IMG/VR virus record: IMGVR_UViG_3300009504_000016 | Coordinates: 1-35,614 of that record | DNA from: a virus | Strand: one strand, 5' to 3' | Length of the DNA: 35,614 nt | Shown: in pieces, positions 7,703 through 15,396 of the stretch | Position numbering within the stretch: position 1 is the stretch's first letter | Layout: each line of letters opens with the position of its first letter | Made by a program: the position numbers and the translations under genes | The notes under the pieces: generated by a model | What the model was told of the DNA's origin: nothing | What the model saw: only the letters and a program-made list of their open reading frames with translations | The model's database searches: none

Positions 7703-9066
7703 TTTATACCGCCTAATAGCTTTTCTATAGAAGTTTCTGCCGCACCAACTGTTTGACTACTGGTAAAGTTTTCATTCATTGTTTCTATACGTAGTGTATC
7801 ATAATCAATCTTAAATGCCTCTTTACCAAAATTTTGTCCGAAGCGATTCTTTTGGCACCCCATATGTATTATACCAAGGTCTTTGTCGCTGTCATCACTC
7901 CATATGGCAAACTGTGCATCTGCTGTAAACGACAACCCCATAGATTCGCTTGTATTCTCCAAGCCTGGATTGTCCTTTTTAAATGCGTCACGATTAAGTT
8001 GTGTTGCAGTCACTATTGGACAGGAAAACAGATATGATAATGCACGTAATTGCTCTGTTATTGCTTTAATGTCTGTATATGAATTTCCTGTTACAACACT
8101 AGGGAGAAGCAAATTAACATAATCAATAATAATTACGTCCGGTTTTATGCTTTTCTTTTGCATAAGCTTTTCAATATATGCTCTTATATGACTTATTGTA
8201 ACAGATTTTGGTGCAAATTCTTTGATAAATAAATTACCTTTTGTTTTTTCTGTTTTATGTTTATTAACGAAATCTACTAACGCATCAGTTTCGTTTCGTA
8301 AACTTCTCATTGGAATTTTTGTCAATTGAGAACTAAGCCGATTAGAATACATATCCTCGGACATTTCCAGTGATATCAACACCACGGTTTTATCTTGTTG
8401 TACTATATTAACACCAATATTTCCAAGAACAATAGATTTTCCACTATTTGTTGTACCTGAAAATACATACAACGCTCTTCCATCAGATAATAGACCACCA
8501 CCCAACATTTTATCCAGCCATGAATATCCAGTTGGTATGTATTGATTTACCTTACTTAAACTAGTAATATGTTTATCTATATCATTAAAGTAATCATGTC
8601 CCAGATCATCAACTAAACTAATATTACATGCCTTTGTAAACAAATCTAATGTTTTTGCGGTGCTAGTTTCTTTGTTTACGTCAGAGTAATCTTTAATTGT
8701 CGTTTGTATAGCCTCATATACCGCACGTTCTCTAAAGAACTGTTCTGTATTAGATAGTAATTCATCCTTATTATATTTGCTATCCATCGTTTTAAATGAT
8801 GCTACAACACGTTTAAATGCTTCCTTTTCACTAGTCTTTGATAGATGTGCTTTAATTTCTGTGGCTGTTGGAGTAGTTCCATGGGCTGTATAAAATTCTG
8901 ATATGATTTTAAATATTATTCTAAGATCTTCGTTTTTAAAGAAAATAGAATTTGCAATATCTATTATTGACGTAAGATAGGATTCGTCTATCATTGCATT
9001 ATACGCAATGATAGACTCCATAAAATCCATATCAAGTTCATTTTTTTGCTTTGGTTTATTAGACAT
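7699..9066 (-). CDS. 41: gp41-like replicative DNA helicase
   Basis: 455 residues (T4 gp41 is 475). An N-terminal helical domain (~1-165) is followed by a RecA-like motor: Walker A GTTNSGKS at 204-211, the helicase segment VLISLEMSEDMYSNRLSSQL at ~229-248, and Walker B VIIIDYVNLL near Asp315. These are DnaB-family hallmarks. The enzyme unwinds the fork as a hexamer and is loaded by gp59, encoded downstream at 5813. The start has an AGGAAAT site and lies 17 bases after the uvsX stop. Note that gp41 genes in environmental phages are another known target of split inteins; this one is intact. Confidence 0.93.
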   Translation of the reverse strand: MSNKPKQKNELDMDFMESIIAYNAMIDESYLTSIIDIANSIFFKNEDLRIIFKIISEFYTAHGTTPTATEIKAHLSKTSEKEAFKRVVASFKTMDSKYNKDELLSNTEQFFRERAVYEAIQTTIKDYSDVNKETSTAKTLDLFTKACNISLVDDLGHDYFNDIDKHITSLSKVNQYIPTGYSWLDKMLGGGLLSDGRALYVFSGTTNSGKSIVLGNIGVNIVQQDKTVVLISLEMSEDMYSNRLSSQLTKIPMRSLRNETDALVDFVNKHKTEKTKGNLFIKEFAPKSVTISHIRAYIEKLMQKKSIKPDVIIIDYVNLLLPSVVTGNSYTDIKAITEQLRALSYLFSCPIVTATQLNRDAFKKDNPGLENTSESMGLSFTADAQFAIWSDDSDKDLGIIHMGCQKNRFGQNFGKEAFKIDYDTLRIETMNENFTSSQTVGAAETSIEKLLGGIK

Positions 9067-9082
9067 TAATTTCCTATTAGTG

Positions 9083-10198
9083 TTATTCGTCTAATTCTTT
9101 AATTTCGGCTTCCAATCTTTCTATATCTGTACTGAACACCAAATGTTTTTGTAGTGCGGCGTCCAGAGGTGGAATAATATGCGTTTCCCAAAGGTCTTTA
9201 TTATCACGAAATGCCTTTTTAAACCCAAGTTTTTCACCATTAGATAGGTAAGTATTACCCTCTTTAGTTACTACACCATACGCTTCTGCCATTTCAAGTA
9301 GTCCAGAATATTTATATAATCCTGTTTTAAAATTTAAATATAATGTGGTTTCTAAAAATGGTGGTACAAAGCGATTTTTTACAGTTAATGCACGCATATT
9401 AATACCCTTAACCCTATTAGCCATGGGTATAAATTCTTCTTTATCATCAGCTTCCATTTTTTCTTGTGTTACGGCCAATTGTATGAGCAAAGAAGCCAGA
9501 TATAGTGGTCCCTTTCCACCCGCCTGACTTTTTATAAGAGATGGATACATTGATCCTGGGTCATCATAAATATGATTAGTAAATATTAATGTTATGTTTG
9601 CCTTCGCACATTTATGTGTAAGGACCCGCATCATACTCTTCAACGCCTTAGCCCTCATTCCCATATCAACTGCATCTTTTCCCTTTTCTGCATCAGCCAT
9701 TTCCTTTGCAGACGCCAAATTTCCTAATGAATCTATACCAATTATAATCTTACCATGAAGCGATGGTTCCGCTATAATTTTATCTATAAAGGTTACTATT
9801 TGATTTCTACATTCTTCTACAGTACCAACTGGATTTACTCGTATTTTGTTTGGATTTGCACCTACATTAATAGCCATTTGAGGATCATATGCATTTTCTG
9901 TATCCCAAACAACACCCCATACGTCTGGGTCTGCCTTTTGTGCGTTGGCTATAATCTTATTAAGTATAAGTGTTTTACCCGATCCAGTTGGACCTACAAG
10001 ACCTGTAATGCGGCCCTTTGGTATTCCTTTATGTAGTGATCCTGATACAATAGCATTAAGTGCCATTGATCCAGTATCAATATATTCACTAACCACGCTC
10101 AAAGAACTTTCAGATAATAATGCACTATCTGAATTCATATTCTCTAATGCTTTAAACGCTGCTTTTAATCCTGATGGTACTTCGGTTTTATTAGACAT
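9083..10198 (-). CDS. uvsX: UvsX recombinase (RecA-like)
   Basis: 371 residues from the Met at 10198 (MSNKTEVPSG), which has a GGAAAT site; an upstream Met at 10246 would overlap the preceding gene. T4 UvsX is 391. Walker A GPTGSGKT at ~69-76, the WDTENAYDP segment, Walker B IIGIDSLGN and the DNA-binding loop region (SQAGGKGP) follow the RecA/UvsX order. It forms filaments on ssDNA, loaded by UvsY against gp32, and drives strand invasion for recombination-dependent replication. Its neighbours gp41 and gp43 are partners in that pathway. Confidence 0.93.
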   Translation of the reverse strand: MSNKTEVPSGLKAAFKALENMNSDSALLSESSLSVVSEYIDTGSMALNAIVSGSLHKGIPKGRITGLVGPTGSGKTLILNKIIANAQKADPDVWGVVWDTENAYDPQMAINVGANPNKIRVNPVGTVEECRNQIVTFIDKIIAEPSLHGKIIIGIDSLGNLASAKEMADAEKGKDAVDMGMRAKALKSMMRVLTHKCAKANITLIFTNHIYDDPGSMYPSLIKSQAGGKGPLYLASLLIQLAVTQEKMEADDKEEFIPMANRVKGINMRALTVKNRFVPPFLETTLYLNFKTGLYKYSGLLEMAEAYGVVTKEGNTYLSNGEKLGFKKAFRDNKDLWETHIIPPLDAALQKHLVFSTDIERLEAEIKELDE

Positions 10199-10235
10199 AT
10201 ATTTCCTTATTTCCTTATTTCCTTTATTTTTATGT

Positions 10236-10652
10236 TTAGTTGTCAAACAATTTAATTGCCTGATCAGACGCTGGTTGTGTGCGCTGTGGTTGTGGCTGTG
10301 AAGGAACTACCTCACCAACATTATTAAACAACTGTTCATATTGAATACCAACCTTAAAATCTAATGACATATCACCTTCAGACATTGTTATAGTAGATTT
10401 ATTATATTTAAACCTTACTGGTTCATGTTTAGCAGCCAAAAATTCCCTAAAAAACAATGGGAATAATTGTAGTGCCATCCTTTGTACTGGCTGTCCTGTG
10501 TTTGGATCAATAGCCTGCTGAGGAATAATATTCACAACCGCTGGGTTTTGAATAGTTAGTATTTCGTTTGTTTCATTAATTTTTTCTGCAATAATAGTTC
10601 TACCAATTGTATCCAAAAACACTATCAGTTGCTTTGTCTTTTGTTCACTCAT
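10236..10652 (-). CDS. Small conserved-looking protein between polymerase and UvsX
   Basis: 138 residues from the Met at 10652, which has an excellent GGAGAT site; an extension to 10688 has none. The N-terminal ~45 residues (QLIVFLDTIGRTIIAEKI...) are strand-rich with a Gly turn, which could be an Sm-like small barrel, but this is a weak guess. The C-terminal ~25 residues are Pro/Gln-rich and end in an acidic-hydrophobic tail (AIKLFDN). I do not recognise a function. It is transcribed with gp43 and uvsX. Confidence 0.65.
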   Translation of the reverse strand: MSEQKTKQLIVFLDTIGRTIIAEKINETNEILTIQNPAVVNIIPQQAIDPNTGQPVQRMALQLFPLFFREFLAAKHEPVRFKYNKSTITMSEGDMSLDFKVGIQYEQLFNNVGEVVPSQPQPQRTQPASDQAIKLFDN

Positions 10653-10694
10653 ATGTATCTCCTTTTTTGTATAGTAGCATAATGTCAACTAAAA

Positions 10695-11663
10695 TCAACC
10701 CAATAACTCTAATAAATCACAACTAGTTTCTTTAGTTGGGTTCTTTAATTTCCACCCAACAGATTCGTATAATCGTTCAACGGCTGGTGTGACATTCTTA
10801 TTAAACATAAACACCTTGTCTATGGTTATATTAAACTCTGTAGGGTATCTATCTTTAAATGCAATATTTTTAATATCATATTTATTCTTTTCAACATAAA
10901 GGGTTTTAATATCATCGCCAGATTCTATTTTTTCATACTTGTTAATTAGGCCGTGTATTGTTAATAGATAATTATAATTTATTGCTGCACCAACATGACC
11001 AGGGGTTTTTGTTCCTAGTGTAAATCCATTAGACATGCGTTCATACTTCTCATAATTATTTATTCCTATAGGCGTTGCTATGTCTTCTGCATTCATCGCA
11101 ATATATTTTTCATATGCCTCTTTATATGCGTTGTCGGTAAGTTTTTTATCTCGTGTTTTAAGCATAACCTTTGAAATTTCTTTTATTAATGGCTTTACCT
11201 TTTTTGGTATTTTTATGCTTACTACTTCTACCCCAGTATATTTTATTTCATCATCAGGATCTGGCTTTAATCCTTCTTTATCTAATACATGAAGTATGTA
11301 TCGCTTCTTTTCAAGAAACAACCCAGAGTTACATATAGTTTCACGTTTAAAAACAAACCTAGGATCTTTTATATTACAAGTTTTTCGTGCCCAGTCAGTT
11401 ATTTTTACATTTAATTCACGTTCTATACATTCTGCTATTTCAAGGGCATCCTTTGTAACATTTCCGTCATTATCTGCTAGTTTCTTGTTCAAAAATTTAA
11501 GGACGGGATTTACTGTTATATAAACGCTATTGTGTACGAGAATATCATTTGCAAAATATGTATGTTCCGTATTGTCTTCCATTTCAATATCGTATACATA
11601 TTCGTCATCAAAATTTCCTATACATTCTACAGATTCAATTTCATTTATATGGTAATCAATCAT
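10695..11663 (-). CDS. 43: DNA polymerase gp43, C-terminal half with split intein-C
   Basis: 322 residues. The first 45 are a C-terminal split intein ending FANDILVHN, and the C-extein starts at Ser46 (SVYITVNP). The following 277 residues are the palm/thumb end of a T4-type family B polymerase, including the segment after motif C, the KKRYILHV motif (KxY region) and a clamp-binding-type C-terminus (CDLLELLG). Joined to the N-terminal half encoded at 12664-14769, it gives 857 residues, near the 898 of T4 gp43. The gene has its own start with an AGGAT site 10 bases upstream, just after the endonuclease stop. Without trans-splicing this half lacks the catalytic aspartates. Confidence 0.92.
   Translation of the reverse strand: MIDYHINEIESVECIGNFDDEYVYDIEMEDNTEHTYFANDILVHNSVYITVNPVLKFLNKKLADNDGNVTKDALEIAECIERELNVKITDWARKTCNIKDPRFVFKRETICNSGLFLEKKRYILHVLDKEGLKPDPDDEIKYTGVEVVSIKIPKKVKPLIKEISKVMLKTRDKKLTDNAYKEAYEKYIAMNAEDIATPIGINNYEKYERMSNGFTLGTKTPGHVGAAINYNYLLTIHGLINKYEKIESGDDIKTLYVEKNKYDIKNIAFKDRYPTEFNITIDKVFMFNKNVTPAVERLYESVGWKLKNPTKETSCDLLELLG
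11529..11663 (-). other. Split intein, C-terminal fragment (45 residues)
   Basis: The segment contains the intein block F pattern (EYVYDIEMEDNTEHTYF) and block G (FANDILVHN) with the penultimate His and terminal Asn needed for Asn cyclisation, followed by Ser as the +1 nucleophile at 11528-11526. It supplies the last two beta strands of the HINT fold. With the 121-residue N fragment the whole intein is about 166 residues, a mini-intein without an endonuclease domain. Confidence 0.93.
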
Positions 11664-11672
11664 TATATAATC

Positions 11673-12638
11673 CTATTCATTTAGAAATTTCAAACATCTA
11701 TCAAGTGTTGCATCTTTATCAGCAATATATTCATTTTCCCAAATTACAAGGGTATTAATACCATGTTCCTCTTTAAGTGCTAATAATCGTTGGCGATCAC
11801 AACCCCAAACATCTTTTGCAGTTTTATTATAAACAATATGTTTATAATCTTCATTATATAACCGTGGATTACAGTGCCAATAATCCCCATAGAATTCGAT
11901 TGCTTTATTATTGTCTAAAACATAAAAATCTAAAAATGTATATTTGTTGAGTTTTCGCAAAAACACCCCATATTCTTTATTATAATCGTGATAATAACAT
12001 TTATCATATGAAATACAATCAAAAACATTATTAAATAGTTCTTGACTTATCTTACTAAAAAATTCGCAATGTCTGCTATTATAATATTCTAAATATTTGT
12101 CTTCTCCTAATATACCATACTTACGAATAAAATTATCTATTGTTAATGCCTTTTTATCACAAACGCTATTATATTTTTTTAGCCCGTCTACTTCCCCATA
12201 CTTGGATATAAACCATTCCACTGTACACCCAGCCGTTTTTTGTTTATTACAATAATTGCCCCAAACTGTTAATCCTTTGGCCTTTCCATGTCTTTGTATA
12301 CAATGTTCCTTTGTAATTGATCTGGATTTGTTATATTCATTAAATTGATTTTTATCCCAACCATATTTTTTATGCTTATAATCAAAAGTATTGCTTTCGG
12401 ATTGCTTTTGGCGGTATATATTCCAACGCTTAATACCCTCATCTTCCCCATATTTTTGTATCATGGATTTCTTTGTGATTGAATATTTTTCTCTTAAACT
12501 ATCACAACATATAATTGAAGGATCGTATCCAAATTTATCTTGATATTCTTTAATGTTTATATTATGAGTTTTTAAATGTGTTGGGGTTATCCTCTTATAT
12601 TTTTTAGTACATATTTTACATAAAATATAATTCTTCAT
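11673..12638 (-). CDS. Free-standing Vsr-like (EDxHD) homing endonuclease inside the split polymerase locus
   Basis: 321 residues with a strong AAGGAGACTAAT site. Domains in order: an N-terminal C2H2 zinc finger (Cys7, Cys10, His21, His25); four repeats of ~26 residues with core 'xxFIxKYGExxGLxxW' at about 53-80, 107-133, 138-164 and 165-188, probably DNA-binding; and a C-terminal Vsr-fold nuclease at ~220-305 with LDFY (Asp237), GDYWHCNP (His255) and WGCDRQR (Asp281), then INTLVIWENEY. This matches the EDxHD homing endonuclease family known from fractured split-intein genes and phage introns. It lies between the two polymerase halves, in the same direction. It probably cuts intein-free gp43 alleles to spread the element. 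Confidence 0.9.
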   Translation of the reverse strand: MKNYILCKICTKKYKRITPTHLKTHNINIKEYQDKFGYDPSIICCDSLREKYSITKKSMIQKYGEDEGIKRWNIYRQKQSESNTFDYKHKKYGWDKNQFNEYNKSRSITKEHCIQRHGKAKGLTVWGNYCNKQKTAGCTVEWFISKYGEVDGLKKYNSVCDKKALTIDNFIRKYGILGEDKYLEYYNSRHCEFFSKISQELFNNVFDCISYDKCYYHDYNKEYGVFLRKLNKYTFLDFYVLDNNKAIEFYGDYWHCNPRLYNEDYKHIVYNKTAKDVWGCDRQRLLALKEEHGINTLVIWENEYIADKDATLDRCLKFLNE

Positions 12639-12663
12639 ATTAGTCTCCTTATAGCAATAGCGA

Positions 12664-14769
12664 CTATGATCCTGTATTGCTATAAATACTTATCATTTTG
12701 TCTCCACTTTTGATCTGTTTTGGCGAGACTCGAATTAAATTACCACTACGAATAACCATACAGCCGTGATCTTCAGTCATTATTATCTCTTTTCCATTAA
12801 CACGTATTCGATACTTTTTCTTATTGGTTTTATGTCGAACTATCTTTTTTATCTTTCCTATTTTCACTATTTTATTATTGGAATCAAAGGTTAAACAGTT
12901 TAAATTGGATACTAGTTTAATTTCATGTCCATATTTATCAACTACAATATCAGAAGATGTTTTATCAAATATTTCTCCTATTTGTATTATTCCACAATCT
13001 GTTCGTATTTTAGTTGAATAAATTTCGGAATCCGTATCACCATAAATTGTACAATCTTCTTCTATTCCATATTTATCTTTAACGTAATTGTTTACTATTT
13101 GTGATGCCTCTTTAATACATGATTGACCAGTAAGTGTTACACTAGCCGCAGCATCAATATCATAAAATGGACTATGTTTATTTGCGAATGCACCATATAA
13201 CCTATTCATTAAAATCTTTAATGTATATTGCATTACATCAAGCTCTACAATCATTTTTTTATGCTCTTTATATTTATCAGATCCTGATTTACAGTGTTTT
13301 ATGTCTATTTTACGCTTTTTAAGTTCTTTCTGATTACCCAGACGTTCTGAATATATTCCATCCAATAATTCTGGACAAAACCCCTTTGTCTTTTGTGAAT
13401 ATAATATCTTAGCCTTTGTTATTGCAATATTTTCGCTCTCTATCCATTCCGCAAATTTATTATGTGGTAATTCAAAAATCTTTCCATTAATCATTCTAAT
13501 TTCTATGGTATCTGCTGTTTTATTTATGATCTTTCCTATTTTTGTTTCTGGTGAAATATTAGCACTAATAATTGTATTTGGATATAGACTATTGGCATCG
13601 AAACTTATTATTGCCTCTTTAAGACCACGTTGTGGCTCTCTAACATATCCACCCTCATAATTTGCTACATCACTAACTGGGAATGTTGGTATAATCATTC
13701 CCTTATCTAATGCCTTAAGTGCCATTGCTCCGGTTACAATTGCAATGGTTCCTAACGCCTGTTCAAAGCCTGTGTATCCCATATATGCAAGTTTACGAAC
13801 TATTTGAAGATAATGCAGCTTTTGTTCCAGTTCAACTAATATATTAACGTCTTGTATGTTATACTCACAAAACCCCTGCCAGTCACTATCAGAAAATTTT
13901 GATAAGTCAGACGCTGGTACAACCCGTTTGTTTTGTTTTAATTCTGTTTCTCCTATAAAATCTAGACTATAACGTTCTCTTTTCTCTCTTGCAAACGTTT
14001 TATATACATGAAGATAGTCTAAATGTGATATACCTTTAATATACCAATGATCTTCCGTTTTACCATATTTAGTTAGTACATTTTCTCTGCAATAAAGTTC
14101 TCCAACTGGAGATAATAGCTTTGCTTTGTCTTCGCCCAAAACAACATTTATTCTATTAATTAAATATGGTATATCAAAGCTTTCTGAGTTCCAACCCGTT
14201 ACAATATCTGGATAGTCCCTTTTCCAAAACTTTAAAAATTCTGACAATAATTCTGATTCAGAATTACAACTAACATATGTAACATTGTCCGGTGGTGTAT
14301 ACATACCACCAGACTTACCGCCAGTACCCCATGTATAAAACCGTTCTGTAATTGAATCATATATGGTTAATACATTTATAGCATCCGGTACAAGTTTAGG
14401 GTTTGGAAACTCTCCTGGAGAATATGTTTCTATGTCTAAATAACATATCTTTAATGGATATTCAGAAAATTTTGGATCTTGATTTTTGTTACCAAATATA
14501 TCAATTAAAAATTGCTGCTCCGCCTGTATATTATAAAAAATTCGTTTTAAGCCAGAATTTTTGACATATTTATCCCGATCCCACGAGGTTTTAAATTTCA
14601 TTTTAGCTAATTTTGTATTAAAAATAGACATAGCATCTGCATTAGATTCATTTTCAACGTATATATACGGCTCAAATGGAACGTCTAAAGAAATGCGCTT
14701 TCCTGTGTCATCCCAAGACCAAAGTTTAACATATTTCTTTGGTATATTATAATATATGTTTCTATACAT
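12664..14769 (-). CDS. 43: DNA polymerase gp43, N-terminal half with split intein-N
   Basis: 701 residues: N-extein 1-580 and intein-N 581-701. The polymerase part has Exo I LDIET (Asp112, Glu114; RB69 uses 114 and 116), Exo II TGWNSESFDIPYL at ~191-203, Exo III YNIQDV at ~303-308, motif A DANSLYPNTI from Asp391, motif B KILMNRLYGA from Lys518 and the start of motif C, YGDTD at 576-580. It therefore has proofreading and most of the palm, and stops exactly before the Ser of DTDS. It must be joined to the product of 10695-11663 to be active. It is a family B replicative polymerase that works with gp45, gp41 and gp32. The ribosome site is AAGAAA. Confidence 0.95.
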   Translation of the reverse strand: MYRNIYYNIPKKYVKLWSWDDTGKRISLDVPFEPYIYVENESNADAMSIFNTKLAKMKFKTSWDRDKYVKNSGLKRIFYNIQAEQQFLIDIFGNKNQDPKFSEYPLKICYLDIETYSPGEFPNPKLVPDAINVLTIYDSITERFYTWGTGGKSGGMYTPPDNVTYVSCNSESELLSEFLKFWKRDYPDIVTGWNSESFDIPYLINRINVVLGEDKAKLLSPVGELYCRENVLTKYGKTEDHWYIKGISHLDYLHVYKTFAREKRERYSLDFIGETELKQNKRVVPASDLSKFSDSDWQGFCEYNIQDVNILVELEQKLHYLQIVRKLAYMGYTGFEQALGTIAIVTGAMALKALDKGMIIPTFPVSDVANYEGGYVREPQRGLKEAIISFDANSLYPNTIISANISPETKIGKIINKTADTIEIRMINGKIFELPHNKFAEWIESENIAITKAKILYSQKTKGFCPELLDGIYSERLGNQKELKKRKIDIKHCKSGSDKYKEHKKMIVELDVMQYTLKILMNRLYGAFANKHSPFYDIDAAASVTLTGQSCIKEASQIVNNYVKDKYGIEEDCTIYGDTDSEIYSTKIRTDCGIIQIGEIFDKTSSDIVVDKYGHEIKLVSNLNCLTFDSNNKIVKIGKIKKIVRHKTNKKKYRIRVNGKEIIMTEDHGCMVIRSGNLIRVSPKQIKSGDKMISIYSNTGS
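12667..13029 (-). other. Split intein, N-terminal fragment (121 residues)
   Basis: The fragment begins with Ser (codon TCC at 13029-13027) directly after YGDTD, so the first nucleophile is Ser rather than the usual Cys. It has a block A-like start (SEIYSTKIRTDCG), a long central strand region and block B IIMTEDHGCMVI with the conserved Thr and His. It continues to the end of the reading frame, where the gene stops. The insertion site is the classic polymerase 'pol-c' site in motif C used by archaeal and phage family B polymerase inteins. Confidence 0.92.
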
Positions 14770-14780
14770 TTGATTATTTC

Positions 14781-15074
14781 TTAACTGGTTGTACTTGTAT
14801 ACTTCGTAATATATTGTGGATCTAACACGGTACCAGTTCCTTGTATAGTATCAAATAATTTAGCGAAATCAACTAATATATTATTTTTTTCTGGTTTATC
14901 ATCAAGTGCTTCCGAAAATCTCTCTACTTCTCCTGTTGCGGAAAGATTATTGCGTAACCACTCTCGAAGGGATTCATTATTTGTAAATACTAATTTCCTT
15001 ACTTGTGGCCCATTAGTTGTAACCATAAATCCATTTTCAGTTACATCTATAGATATATTTTTATAATCTGACAC
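14781..15074 (-). CDS. Small protein, paralogue of its upstream neighbour
   Basis: 97 residues. The N-terminal ~45 residues (DVTENGFMVTT..., LVFTNNESLREWLRNNL) align by eye with the neighbour at 15075-15350 (QVVDNGFIVV..., FVFSELDSLDNWIEEHF): two or three strands, then a helix. The C-terminus differs. I do not recognise a function. It lies 12 bases upstream of the polymerase start, so it is translated with it. Confidence 0.65.
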   Translation of the reverse strand: MSDYKNISIDVTENGFMVTTNGPQVRKLVFTNNESLREWLRNNLSATGEVERFSEALDDKPEKNNILVDFAKLFDTIQGTGTVLDPQYITKYTSTTS

Positions 15075-15350
15075 TTATATATGTCCTTTCAAAGTATTAC
15101 TTGTATCATAAGAAACTAATTCGTCGTTAGTAATGCTTTGGTATATAGGAGAATTTCCATAAATAAACTCTTGAGGTACATGCTTTGTCTTTCTAATAGT
15201 CTCATTAGAAATCTCTGGTGTTTTAAAATGTTCTTCTATCCAGTTATCCAACGAATCTAATTCTGAAAATACAAATGACTTTGTGCCGATAACAACAATA
15301 AACCCATTATCAACCACTTGTATATCAATATCGTGTTCAACTTTACTCAT
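15075..15350 (-). CDS. Small protein, first of two tandem paralogues
   Basis: 91 residues starting MSKVEHDIDI. The strand-strand-helix N-terminal half matches the next gene, as described there; the C-terminal half (IYQSITNDELVSYDT) differs. No motif of known function is visible. It has no clear ribosome site; the ATG sits beside a 13-base palindrome (15354-15366). A TATAAT box on the minus strand just upstream suggests a possible promoter, but no partner box is at the right distance. Confidence 0.6.
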   Translation of the reverse strand: MSKVEHDIDIQVVDNGFIVVIGTKSFVFSELDSLDNWIEEHFKTPEISNETIRKTKHVPQEFIYGNSPIYQSITNDELVSYDTSNTLKGHI

Positions 15351-15353
15351 ACC

Positions 15354-15382
15354 ATGATAATATCATTATACTACGCCGTAGT
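15354..15382. promoter_or_regulatory. Short intergenic region with two small inverted repeats
   Basis: Two adjacent inverted repeats lie in the 46-base gap: ATGATAATATCAT (15354-15366) and ACTAC-GCC-GTAGT (15370-15382). On the minus strand a TATAAT sequence lies between them. They may be a weak terminator for the glycosyltransferase gene, a translation-control hairpin for the next gene, or chance in AT-rich DNA. Confidence 0.25.
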
Positions 15383-15396
15383 CAACATATAATGTA

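Noticed and set aside
9309-9316. Minus-strand TATAAATA inside uvsX
   Set aside because: It lies in coding sequence with no late-type gene directly downstream; AT-rich DNA makes such matches common.
10653-10688. N-terminal extension of the gene at 10236
   Set aside because: The shorter start at 10652 has an excellent ribosome site; the extension has none.
12681-12688. Plus-strand TATAAATA
   Set aside because: It lies antisense inside the polymerase intein coding region and faces no plus-strand gene, so a chance match is more likely.
10695-14769. Polymerase broken by frameshift or a group I intron
   Set aside because: Both halves have clean starts and stops, each with intein motifs at the break; no intron core or frameshift is needed.
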